A stretch of 64,000 nucleotides of DNA. Origin: Flavobacterium salmonis (GTDB lineage Bacteria; Bacteroidota; Bacteroidia; Flavobacteriales; Flavobacteriaceae). The notes beneath the pieces were generated by a model that searched no databases, had not been told where the DNA came from, and saw only the letters and a list, made by a program, of their open reading frames with translations. Of the stretch, positions 18,963 to 25,959 are shown piece after piece; positions within the stretch are counted from its first letter, which is position 1; each line of letters starts with the position of its first letter. A program made the translations under genes and the position numbers. The stretch is from the NCBI RefSeq assembly GCF_903819435.1, contig NZ_CAIJDP010000074.1, positions 1 through 64,000 on the forward strand, written 5' to 3'.

Positions 18963-20240
18963 CTAACCGAATACTCCGTTGATCTGCGATAACACCCAAC
19001 TGAAACCTCCGCCTGCCAAATTCACATAACAGGTTTGTCCACTGAATGCAATAATAGTTCTACCCGCAGGAGCAGTCACCTGAAAATTTTGTGGATCAAC
19101 TACATTGGGATTAATGGTGGCGGGATAACTTGTGCCGTTGATGGTGATTTGAACTACCACATTTTGTCCGTACCAATAGCCTGTTACGTAACTGAAAGCG
19201 TTGAGGCCATTTGTGAGATTGATCGGATTATTCCCATTGCCGCCATCACCACCGTGTTGTAATAGTTGTACCACATACGAGCCGTCGCTGCTGGCATTGG
19301 TACATTGGATGGCATCCACAACATCTCCGCTACGGATAACGATACTTTGGATAATAGTAGGAGTAGTTTGCGCATTCAAGATGGCTCCATCGTCGAACAC
19401 AACCACATCCGGTTGGCCGGTCAGGTATGGCAGCATCAATAGTTGCTGACTTTGCTCGAAAGGCCAGTTGGAAGAATCAAGCCGCCAACTCATCATAGTT
19501 TGGTAGAGGTATTGCTTACTCTGGTACTGAATCCCAGCAGCGTATTGCTGAGAAGCATAAAGCGCAGTGACACCACTTTCTAAATAAGCACCGAATCCCA
19601 ATAGATCGGCATTGATACCGTGTGCAATAAATACGCTAGGATCGCTAACCCAGTAACTTTGCAAATTGAACACATCCACATTGGCATTCACAGCATCCGC
19701 ATTCAGGTTGTTGACATTACCGGACTGGTTAGAACTCGCCGAAATGGCCAGATAATAGGTATCCCCGAAAGCCTTACCCAATGCGTTGAGCCATTGGCCA
19801 CATTGCTTATGGGAGAGTTGGCTCGTGGGCTGTTCCCAATCAATGTCGAAACCATTGAGGTCATTGTTAGCCAGAAAGTTGGCAACATTTGTCGCAAAAG
19901 TGGTCAGCAGGGCGGGGTTGTTGATGATCGTTTGGAGATCGTTGGTGATTTCTTGGGTATAGGCCAGTAAAGCAAATATGGTGATGTCCGGGTTTTGTGC
20001 ACGGGCATCTAAAACCTGTTGTGCAAGATATGTGTTACTGGTTTGCAGGGTGGGACTGCTAGGGTTACTCATATCCACTCCAAACCAGCCGATGCTCAGG
20101 TAATCAAGGGTGCTGTATATCCCGTTGAGCTTAATAGAACTAAAATTGCTGTTGGGTGAGCTGTAGGTCGCGTTTGCTGGATGTAGCTCATTAGTCAGCC
20201 ACGCACCGATGGCGCCGGTAAAGTTTTTTTTGCTTTTCAT
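18963..20240 (-). CDS. GH18 chitinase with C-terminal jacalin-like lectin domain
   Basis: Glycoside hydrolase 18 that should cleave chitin or related beta-1,4-GlcNAc polymers. The 425-residue product shows the catalytic strand NGFDIDWE with Asp132, Asp134 and the acid Glu136, and typical barrel segments (YLSIGWFGVD, TIFALLAYT, YLAISASSNQ, FNLQSYW). From about 290, a jacalin-like fold is suggested by IVIRSGDVVDAIQ, LLQHGGDGG and VTGYWYGQNVVVQI. There is no signal peptide, unlike most secreted chitinases but like those that travel with Tc insecticidal toxin complexes. Base composition is clearly GC-richer than its neighbours, pointing to recent transfer. It stands alone, between the AbiE pair and a truncated IS6 element. 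Confidence 0.85.
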   Translation of the reverse strand: MKSKKNFTGAIGAWLTNELHPANATYSSPNSNFSSIKLNGIYSTLDYLSIGWFGVDMSNPSSPTLQTSNTYLAQQVLDARAQNPDITIFALLAYTQEITNDLQTIINNPALLTTFATNVANFLANNDLNGFDIDWEQPTSQLSHKQCGQWLNALGKAFGDTYYLAISASSNQSGNVNNLNADAVNANVDVFNLQSYWVSDPSVFIAHGINADLLGFGAYLESGVTALYASQQYAAGIQYQSKQYLYQTMMSWRLDSSNWPFEQSQQLLMLPYLTGQPDVVVFDDGAILNAQTTPTIIQSIVIRSGDVVDAIQCTNASSDGSYVVQLLQHGGDGGNGNNPINLTNGLNAFSYVTGYWYGQNVVVQITINGTSYPATINPNVVDPQNFQVTAPAGRTIIAFSGQTCYVNLAGGGFSWVLSQINGVFG

Positions 20241-20375
20241 GTGATTAGAATTTTAGAGTTTTCTACCTAGTTTTTAATTTCTTTATTAAAAATACCAACT
20301 AATAGGCTTTTATAATGCAAAAAATGTAATGAGTACGATTTTCTAATGTATGAGTAAGCATAATCTTGGAATAAG
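20241..20375. other. Short spacer upstream of the chitinase
   Basis: AT-rich divergent spacer; no clear TAnnTTTG box for the chitinase was found on the minus strand. Confidence 0.3.
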
Positions 20376-20552
20376 ATGCAGTTAATTATTTTAAACGATT
20401 TAGAAGAAGAATTAAAGGTTAAGAATCAAAACACAAAATTAGATTATAAAATAAACACAAATTTGTCTTATGGATTTTTAAAAAACCGAATTTTAGAATT
20501 GCTTTTTAAAGAAGCTCCTTTAGAAGAAGTATTCAGGTTCTGTCGCATCTAG
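20376..20552 (+). pseudogene. Gene start truncated by an IS6-type element
   Basis: An open frame begins MQLIILNDLEEELKVKNQ and runs to LLFKEAPLEEVF at 20535, where it enters the end of the IS6-type sequence (GGTTCTGTCGCAT) and meets a TAG after four foreign codons. The coding part is acidic and helical. The rest of the gene was not found on the other side of the element, so a deletion probably accompanied the insertion. Family unknown. Confidence 0.5.
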
Positions 20553-20938
20553 CTACGTTTTATCTTTGCCTTTTTAAATTCTTAAACTCATGAATACTAA
20601 AGGTAATTGCTATCCGAAGTCTATTATACTGCAGGCCGTATATTTTAAGCTTAGGTTTACATTAAGCTATCGGGATGTTGAAGAGATCATGAAAATGCGA
20701 GGAGTTTCTGTTGATCATGCTACTATTCATCGCCGGGTTTTTAAGTTTACACCTTTGCTTGAGTCAGCGATGAAGAAGAGAAAAGGCAGAGTGGAGGCGA
20801 GTTGGAGATTGGATGAAACCTCTATCAAAGTAAAAAGTATTTGGTGTTATTTATATAGATCGGTTGATAAACTAGGCAATACAATAGACTTTCTTTTGAC
20901 CGGAAAAAGCCAGAGAATGAGCGCTCAGCAATACCGCT
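20536..20938 (+). mobile_element. Truncated IS6-family element
   Basis: The left end GGTTCTGTCGCAT resembles the GGTTCTGTTGCAAA-type inverted repeat of IS6/IS26 relatives. The transposase gene begins 54 bases inside. The right half and right inverted repeat are missing; the break is near 20938, where protein similarity stops. Confidence 0.75.
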
Positions 20939-20979
20939 GTTTCATTTTCCGGTATCATCCGTTTATTTTCTCCTTATGA
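20590..20979 (+). pseudogene. IS6-family transposase, C-terminally truncated
   Basis: The first 115 residues are IS6-like: an HTH region (LSYRDVEEIMKMRGVSVDHA) and the start of the DDE domain with the first Asp in WRLDETSIKVK followed by WCYLYRSVDKLGNTIDFLLT. Full IS6 transposases have about 230 residues. Here homology ends after MSAQQY and the frame runs out in 12 unrelated residues. The second Asp and the Glu are missing, so it cannot be active. Confidence 0.85.
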
Positions 20980-21173
20980 TAATGCTTTAGCCATTTTTCC
21001 ATTTTCAGCAATAGCTGAATTTCTTTCAGGTCTGCTGACGGGTCAGAAAGTCCTGTAATGGTTCTTTCGTAGTTGTATTTTTTATCCTCAAAGGAGGAAG
21101 TGGATTTTGGGAACTCATTGTGCGATACCAGCCACTTGTCGCGGTCTGTAGTTGCAATTTCAAACTTCTTCAT
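20955..21173 (-). CDS. Small hypothetical protein
   Basis: 72 codons, starting MKKFEIATTDRDKWLVSHNE, charged and helical, with the end (LLKMEKWLKHYHKEKING) reaching into the break of the IS6 element. It may be a complete small gene or the remains of a longer one cut by the IS6-associated deletion. No family recognised. Confidence 0.4.
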   Translation of the reverse strand: MKKFEIATTDRDKWLVSHNEFPKSTSSFEDKKYNYERTITGLSDPSADLKEIQLLLKMEKWLKHYHKEKING

Positions 21174-21614
21174 TTTTCTTACTCTACAGAGCAGCTGCAG
21201 GTACTTAAGTGTTATTGTTGTTTTATGCTTTTTAATGCTGCATTGTAAAGAGCAAAATTAAGGGATTATTGCCCTTGTTTTATTATATAATTTACAGCCG
21301 GGCTGTATTTTTTTGATGCTGTTGATTATCGCTGAGATACATCGAGGTAGTAAGAATTGCTTGCGGAATCTAATTCGGATGATTAGCATCGTGAATTGTA
21401 TAAAATATTAGTTTTTAGGTTTAATATTACTTTTTTGGAGCTTTTCCCGCTATTCGCTGCACCCAAGCGTCAGCCAACTGGAGAAGCAATCGGGGCTAAT
21501 TAGGGTATCACTGCTGCTTTTCTGTAATCCAAAGTATAAGGAATTATCAGTTTGATTTTTAATTTGATTAAAAAGATAGCCAATTCCGTTGTAGCTGTTA
21601 TGTACAGTACTTTC
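21174..21614. other. Spacer with a degenerate family A repeat
   Basis: The stretch at about 21340-21500 is related to 22365-22560 on the other side of the secreted-protein gene: shared blocks are GAATCTRATT, GATTA, GTGRATTGTATA, TTTAGGTTTRATRTTA and GAGCTWTTCCCGCT. Here the hairpin between AAGCAAT and CGGGGCTA is cleanly missing. No gene is visible. Confidence 0.5.
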
Positions 21615-22151
21615 TTAAGTCATCCAAATTTCATATATACCGATTATTGTCCAGATCCCGTAAACTTTTTTCAGAAAATATTTACTTCCAGTCGCGCTGT
21701 CTGTAAATTTCCAATAAATAACAGAAACAACACAATTTTCGTAATTATTGTCAAAAACAGGCTGGCTTACAGCAATTATGTTTTGTCTTTTCTTTGTTTT
21801 TTCAAATAGTTCTTCGGCGTCTTTTTTAGTCATAAATTTATGGTTTTCAATAAAATCAGGGCCGTAATTCAGTTGGTTTATTAATTCTGAATTCCAAATG
21901 CCATTACTGCTTTTTACAGCGTTTGCTTCAATTTCTTTTAGTATGTTTTCAGGGACTTCAAGCCCTGTTTCCTCTTTGAAAATTAGCTGCTCAAAACTAG
22001 TTTTAGATTTTTCACATTGAACATATATTCCTCGTGTACGCTTTCCAATTTGGTGGTCAATGATTTTTTTAAAAACGTCGGATTCCGGGTTTTTTTGTGA
22101 ATAACTCAAAGCTGAAATTAGTATCAGCAGTATCTTTAAAGTTCTTTTCAT
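21615..22151 (-). CDS. Exported hypothetical protein
   Basis: 178 residues with a Sec signal peptide (MKRTLKILLILISALSYSQ). The mature part is mixed alpha/beta with ENCVVSVIYWKFTDSATGSK near the end and a KKDAEELFEKTKKRQ helix before it. No enzymatic motif and no lipobox. It is isolated between two direct repeats (about 21340-21500 and 22365-22560), so it may have been carried or duplicated with them. Family not recognised; the call as a real gene rests on the clean signal peptide and composition. Confidence 0.6.
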   Translation of the reverse strand: MKRTLKILLILISALSYSQKNPESDVFKKIIDHQIGKRTRGIYVQCEKSKTSFEQLIFKEETGLEVPENILKEIEANAVKSSNGIWNSELINQLNYGPDFIENHKFMTKKDAEELFEKTKKRQNIIAVSQPVFDNNYENCVVSVIYWKFTDSATGSKYFLKKVYGIWTIIGIYEIWMT

Positions 22152-22454
22152 AGTATTGTAGACAACTAATTTATACCAGCCATAATTGGCACCAATAGGG
22201 CTTTTTTAGCCGGCTTTGTGCAGGCAGTAAGCTTGTTGGCGAATATAACTATAATATAGTAAATCTAATAGTTGTGCAGCAATAGCTCTCAAGTTATTTT
22301 ACTTCTCGTGCTGTTTTTGCTATTGCTGGAAATCAGCTGATTTAGTTTTAGGCTCGATGAGTCCAGTATCAGGAACTGCCGGGGGAATCTGATTTGGAGT
22401 GATTATCGTGGATTGTATATATTATTTTTTTTTTAGGTTTGATGTTATTTTTAG

Positions 22455-22559
22455 GAGCTATTCCCGCTGTACGCTTCACCCGAGCGCAAGCGAACTGGCG
22501 AAGCAATCTTTTGTGCCGAAACCCGGCACAAAAGGATTTTCACTGCCATCGGGGCTAAG
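22455..22559 (+). repeat. Dispersed hairpin repeat family A
   Basis: GAGCTATTCCCGCT, then a variable part, GCAAT, the stem TTTTGTGCCG with loop AAACC and stem CGGCACAAAA (22509-22533), AGGATTTTCACT, and CATCGGGGCTA. The same order recurs at 41158-41237, 45234-45317 (reverse) and 57200-57278. Confidence 0.75.
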
Positions 22560-22885
22560 GCTGCTGACCAGCCCTGTTTTGTTTTGGAGAACTGCATATT
22601 GGAACCCAATTGCTGTACTTGTAATCAATACTCAATTTTCTTTTTAAAATACCATAAGCCACAATTCTTTCACAAAGCTGTTATTGCTTCCATTCAAAAA
22701 AAACAAATAAGGTGTTCGGCTGCAGAAGCAGAAAATCAATCAAGAACAAAAACACAGGGACCTGTCTTGCAATAAAATAGGATTAGAAAATTTGTAATTT
22801 ATTTACTTAAATAAAAGGTAATAGCTGTGAATCAGTTATCTTACTTTTCCTGCCACTATTTTGACTATTGTTGAAATCCTAATAA

Positions 22886-22971
22886 GTTTCGAACCTAAAC
22901 TCGCTAGACCTTGGTTTTGCTGGATTTCTATTATTCAAAAATTTCATGTGCCACGATTATGCCACAAAACT
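22886..22971 (+). repeat. Attachment-like direct repeat, copy 3
   Basis: GTTTCGAACCTAAACTCGCT, AGACCTTGGTTTTGCTGGAT, and TGTGCCACGATTATGCCACA: the least diverged partner of copy 1 in its right half, same orientation. Confidence 0.6.
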
Positions 22972-23010
22972 CAAAGCACTAATATTTATGACATTTTTAG
23001 AGATGTAATA

Positions 23011-23096
23011 TATTCGAAACTAAACTCGTTAGGTCTTAATTTTGATGGAATTTTTGTTTGTAAAAACAGCATGTTCCACGATTTTGCCGTAAAACT
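23011..23096 (+). repeat. Attachment-like direct repeat, copy 4
   Basis: More diverged: TATTCGAAACTAAACTCGTT, AGGTCTTAATTTTGATGGAA, and TGTTCCACGATTTTGCCGTA. Starts only 40 bases after copy 3, as expected for tandem scars. Confidence 0.5.
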
Positions 23097-23220
23097 TAGA
23101 CTGGTAAAATATTTCTAAAAAACCGCCTTAAGTTTTTATGGAAAAAAAGATGTCCACTCCTAATTTAATATTTTATCTTCCTAAAATATGTTTTAATAAA
23201 AATTAGAACCTTACAAAAAA

Positions 23221-23253
23221 ATGGCGCCATTTGTCTTTAAGTGGCGCCATTTG
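23221..23253. promoter_or_regulatory. Two 20-bp-spaced palindromic GGCGCC sites
   Basis: TGGCGCCATTTG occurs at 23222-23233 and 23242-23253, one period of 20 bases apart. The core TGGCGCCA is self-complementary. TGGCGC/GCGCCA also occurs three times beside the integrase (25546-25594). Candidate binding sites for the integrase or its accessory factor. Confidence 0.45.
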
Positions 23254-23261
23254 GCTTTCTA

Positions 23262-23293
23262 GTCGGGGTGGCTCCATTCGAACCTGCGGTCTT
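23262..23293 (-). pseudogene. tRNA-Pro-like 3' fragment
   Basis: On the minus strand this reads AAGACCGCAGGTTCGAATGG and AGCCACCCCGAC, i.e. the T-arm and acceptor strand of a Bacteroidota tRNA-Pro (ending CCACCCCGAC), with mismatches in the T-stem. No anticodon arm follows. It resembles the tRNA piece an integrative element leaves at an att site. Confidence 0.5.
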
Positions 23294-23518
23294 ACCGATC
23301 GCAATCGCGACGTAATAACGATTTAATTATATTTTTAAATGTAAAAGAGCTCTATAAAGATAGGGGATAGATTAAAGGTTTAATTAATTTGTTTAAATGG
23401 AAAGAGCCAATTAAAGTCAAAAAACGCCATTCAAAGCATTAAATTGATTACTTGTTTGTTGATGCATTACTTTCGTTATGTCATTCTAAATGATATAATG
23501 TAGAAATAAAATTGTGCT

Positions 23519-23788
23519 ATGGAGGAAATTATCACTAAAGAAGATTTAAGGCAGTTTGGTTTGCTGTTATTAGACAATATGCGAACTATTATTAGAGAGA
23601 GTAATAATGGAATAACTGAAATTTTGCAGCCTGAATGGCTGAAAAGTAAAGCTGTAAGAAAGTTACTGGATATTTCTGCGGGTTCAGTGCAGAATCTTAG
23701 AATCTCAAAGAAGGTGCGTTTTAAAAAAGTTCTGGGCTCATATTATTACAATAAGGAAGATCTTCTAAAACTTTTTTCTGATGAATAA
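23519..23788 (+). CDS. Helix-turn-helix / excisionase-like protein of the integrative module
   Basis: 89 residues. The C-terminal half (SKAVRKLLDISAGSVQNLRI, then GSYYYNKEDLLKLF) has the form of the MerR-type HTH_17 domain found in small DNA-binding proteins of Bacteroidota integrative elements. The N-terminal half is a short helical extension. It overlaps the next gene by 8 bases and lies 0.35 kb from the integrase, to which it is convergent through the following gene. A role in excision or replication control of the element is inferred. Confidence 0.7.
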   Translation: MEEIITKEDLRQFGLLLLDNMRTIIRESNNGITEILQPEWLKSKAVRKLLDISAGSVQNLRISKKVRFKKVLGSYYYNKEDLLKLFSDE

Positions 23789-24104
23789 AGTAAATGAAAA
23801 ATTTGAAGTTAAAATAATGAACTATTTATCTATTTGTCTAGACGATCCAAAGCTCAATGTATGGCATCTTGCAATTTTAACAGCAATTCTAAATCTGGGA
23901 TATAGGCAAGGGGAGAGGCGACGAGTCAAAGTCAACCGGAGAAGTATTATGATGCTTTCGCACATAAATACACTGCCTACTTATCACAAATACTTTAAAG
24001 AGCTTCAGAATTTTGGCTATATAAAATATATGCCTTCTTATCATCCAGGCAGTAGGAGCGAGGTTGAATTAATTAAAAAGAGGGTATCTCGAAATATGAG
24101 ATAA
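23781..24104 (+). CDS. Small winged-helix-like protein of the integrative module
   Basis: 107 residues, very basic, with a helical core (NVWHLAILTAILNLGYRQGE, then SRRSI-like VNRRSIMMLSHI and LPTYHKYFKELQNFGYIKY) that reads like a winged-helix DNA-binding fold. Small proteins of this type follow the HTH gene in Bacteroidota integrative elements. It overlaps the preceding gene by 8 bases and its stop codon lies inside a terminator hairpin. No enzymatic motif. Family name uncertain. Confidence 0.6.
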   Translation: MNKVNEKFEVKIMNYLSICLDDPKLNVWHLAILTAILNLGYRQGERRRVKVNRRSIMMLSHINTLPTYHKYFKELQNFGYIKYMPSYHPGSRSEVELIKKRVSRNMR

Positions 24105-24112
24105 CCTCTTTT
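24076..24112. terminator. Bidirectional terminator between convergent genes
   Basis: AAAAGAGGGTATCTC pairs with GAGATAACCTCTTTT (one mismatch) around a seven-base loop, with A-tract left and T-tract right. It overlaps the stop of the preceding + gene and lies 19 bases from the integrase stop on the minus strand. Confidence 0.8.
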
Positions 24113-24130
24113 ACGTTTTAATTATTGTCT

Positions 24131-25444
24131 CTATAATGATGAAATATTATATTTCTCTTTAATTATTTCTATTTCTTTCTCGAGTCTGCTCAGTGCAGTC
24201 AAATCTTCCATTGAAATTTCGGTTTTTTCAGGGTTTAGTTTTCTATTCAGCAGCGTCATTTCCCGGCCTATAGTAGCCTGCTCTGTAATAGCGTAAGATT
24301 CTGTCTGTTTGACTGATGAATGTCCCAGCATTTCCTTTACTACATTAATGGGGACGTTATTGTTCAATGTTACTGTGCTTCCAAATGTCCTGCGGGCCAT
24401 GTGTGTGTTCAGAGTAAATGGGAAACCGCATAGAGATGCAATTTCTTTAAGGTATTCATTCATTTTCTGATTAGAAGAGACTGGCAGTACAGTTCCGCGC
24501 TTAAGACAGAGCGGATGGTCTTTGTATTTTTCAAGAATTTCGATCGCTTTTGGAAGAAGCGGAATTCTTGCCGTAGAATTGGTTTTCTGTCTTTCAGATA
24601 AAATCCACTGATTTCCGTCAACACCGTCTTTTATGTCAGCTCTTTGGAGCTGAAAAGCATCAATGTAAGCAAGTCCCGTGTAGCACTGGAAAACAAATAT
24701 ATCACGTACGGTGTTAAGCCGGTCAGTTGAAAATTGATGTTTCTCCAGCTGGGCTAATTCATTTGCGGATATAGGCTTCTTTACGATTTTAGTTTTCTTT
24801 CCTTTAAAACTCTTAAATGGATCTTTGATGATGATTTCTTTATCAATTGCCCGTATTACAATTTTCTTGAAGTTGGCAATGTATTTAAGTGTCGTATTAT
24901 TTGCGCATTTCCTTACAGTGCGAAGATAGAACTCAAAGTCTTTTATGAATTCAAAATTTAAATCAGCAAATTCAAAATCAACAGCATTGTATTTTAATTT
25001 AATGAAAGCCGTTAGGTGATTTTTAGTGATATTGAATCTCTCCAGTGTGGCTTCTGTATATCCGTTTCCAATAAGGGCTTTCATTTCATCATTGTGTTTT
25101 TGAAATTCTTCCAGCACCTTGGCTTTGGGAGTTATTCTTCCCATGACATGGTCCATAATCTTTTGGGAAGTTATTGGTTTTCCGGTGTACATAATTTTGG
25201 CTTTGATTTCATGGATTTTCGCAGTGAGTGAATCCAGAAAAAAGTTCAGGGATTTTGCATCTTCTTTTGTGCCTGTTGCTCTTTCGGTTTTCTTGTTCCA
25301 GCGCTCAGTGTCCCACTGGCGTCTGGTGGATGCTTCTTTCGGGATTCCGTCAACGGTTATCCTGAAATAGACACTTCTAATGTTACTCTCATTGTGGCGG
25401 GGTGCTTTCAAAAAGAAAATCAACCCAAAGCTGTTCTCTAGCAT
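24131..25444 (-). CDS. Tyrosine recombinase (IntDOT-type integrase)
   Basis: Site-specific recombinase of an integrative element. The 437 residues comprise an arm-binding N-terminal domain (to about 100), a SAM-like core-binding domain (about 110-215), and a catalytic domain. In the last, HMARRTFGS carries the His-x-x-Arg pair, LGHSSVKQTESYA the second His and the nucleophilic Tyr. At the usual first catalytic Arg (TGLR) there is Ala259 in TGLAYID. Loss of this Arg is known for IntDOT-like Bacteroidota enzymes, which use Ser there. Putative arm sites with GCGCCAC lie just upstream of its start (25546-25594). It appears intact and is the only recombinase of this class in the window. Confidence 0.9.
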   Translation of the reverse strand: MLENSFGLIFFLKAPRHNESNIRSVYFRITVDGIPKEASTRRQWDTERWNKKTERATGTKEDAKSLNFFLDSLTAKIHEIKAKIMYTGKPITSQKIMDHVMGRITPKAKVLEEFQKHNDEMKALIGNGYTEATLERFNITKNHLTAFIKLKYNAVDFEFADLNFEFIKDFEFYLRTVRKCANNTTLKYIANFKKIVIRAIDKEIIIKDPFKSFKGKKTKIVKKPISANELAQLEKHQFSTDRLNTVRDIFVFQCYTGLAYIDAFQLQRADIKDGVDGNQWILSERQKTNSTARIPLLPKAIEILEKYKDHPLCLKRGTVLPVSSNQKMNEYLKEIASLCGFPFTLNTHMARRTFGSTVTLNNNVPINVVKEMLGHSSVKQTESYAITEQATIGREMTLLNRKLNPEKTEISMEDLTALSRLEKEIEIIKEKYNISSL

Positions 25445-25545
25445 AATTCAACTTTATTAGATTAGTAAATGTAGAATTATAACCTCATTTAAACAAGATG
25501 TAAACGTGCTTAACCCCTTTGATATCGGGACTTAAGATGAAATTT

Positions 25546-25594
25546 TGTGGCGCAACTTTGAACTTTGAAAATGCGCCACGAATGCGCCACAAAG
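25546..25594 (+). promoter_or_regulatory. Putative integrase arm sites / attachment region
   Basis: TGTGGCGCAAC (inverted) at 25546-25556 and the doubled GCGCCACGAATGCGCCACAA at 25573-25592, followed by AG. The doubled block matches GCCACGATTATGCCACAAA at the right ends of direct repeats 1-4, linking those repeats to this recombinase family. Confidence 0.55.
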
Positions 25595-25638
25595 TTTTTG
25601 TTCGATTTTATAAATATTGAAAAGCGGTATAAAAGAAA

Positions 25639-25670
25639 AAACCCTGCAAATCGTTGGATTTGCAGGGTTT
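25639..25670. terminator. Strong hairpin terminator beside tRNA-Ser
   Basis: AAACCCTGCAAATC-GTTG-GATTTGCAGGGTTT, 14 perfect pairs, with outer AGCGGT/ACCGCT pairing at 25623-25676 extending the structure. It would end transcription from the tRNA-Ser on the minus strand. Confidence 0.8.
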
Positions 25671-25736
25671 ACCGCTCTTTTTGGCCTTTTTTGAAAACTT
25701 TGAAAATCTTGTTTTTCCTCTGTTTTCGGTCCTTCG

Positions 25737-25821
25737 CGGAGAAAGAGGGATTCGAACCCCCGGACCTGTTACAGTCAACAGTTTTCAAGACTGCCGCATT
25801 CGACCGCTCTGCCATTTCTCC
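25737..25821 (-). tRNA. tRNA-Ser (UGA anticodon)
   Basis: 85-base class II tRNA on the minus strand: acceptor GGAGAAA/TTTCTCC, D-arm with GCAGAGCGGTCGAATGC, anticodon loop CTTGAAA (TGA) in stem GCAGT/ACTGT, a long variable arm, and the T-arm with GGTTCGAATCC. The CCA end is not encoded. Its 3' end faces the integrase module, the usual orientation for tRNA-associated islands, but no second copy of its 3' end was found in the window. Confidence 0.95.
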
Positions 25822-25959
25822 AGTATGTTGCCATCATTTACTGATTGCGAGTGCAAATATAAGACGCTTTTTCGGTTTTGGAAACTTTTTTAGAACTTTT
25901 TTTGATAGATTTTCAAGTGTCTAATTATCAGTATTTACGAAAGTGTAAATTTTTAAAAA

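Larger units (their letters stand above)
22152..23518. other. Long gene-free stretch with stacked repeats and scars
   Basis: 1.37 kb without a credible gene. It contains, in order, a family A hairpin repeat (22455-22559), attachment-like copies 3 and 4, a pair of 10-bp palindromes (23221-23250) and a tRNA-Pro-like 3' fragment (23262-23293). It looks like an integration hot spot rather than coding DNA. Confidence 0.6.
25445..25736. other. Integrase upstream region and tRNA-Ser 3' flank
   Basis: Non-coding; contains the GCGCCAC sites at 25546-25594 and the terminator hairpin at 25639-25670. This is the right edge of the accessory region. Confidence 0.5.

Noticed and set aside
22399..23118. Three short plus-strand frames in the long spacer
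   Set aside because: Encoded by repeat DNA and attachment-like repeats; their sequences change with the repeats and show no protein-like conservation.
22152..23518. Possible CRISPR-like array because of recurring GTTTCGAACC and CCACGATT words
   Set aside because: Repeats are about 85-130 bases, diverged and irregularly spaced, with no short identical units or cas genes; they fit attachment scars.
25737..25821. tRNA-Ser as the actual attB of the whole 19-kb region
   Set aside because: Its 3' end faces the integrase as expected, but no second copy of its terminal sequence was found at any candidate left border; tRNA-Pro-like and other fragments are seen instead.
25565..25924. 119-codon plus-strand frame across tRNA-Ser
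   Set aside because: Runs through the antisense strand of the tRNA and a terminator; no coding signal.
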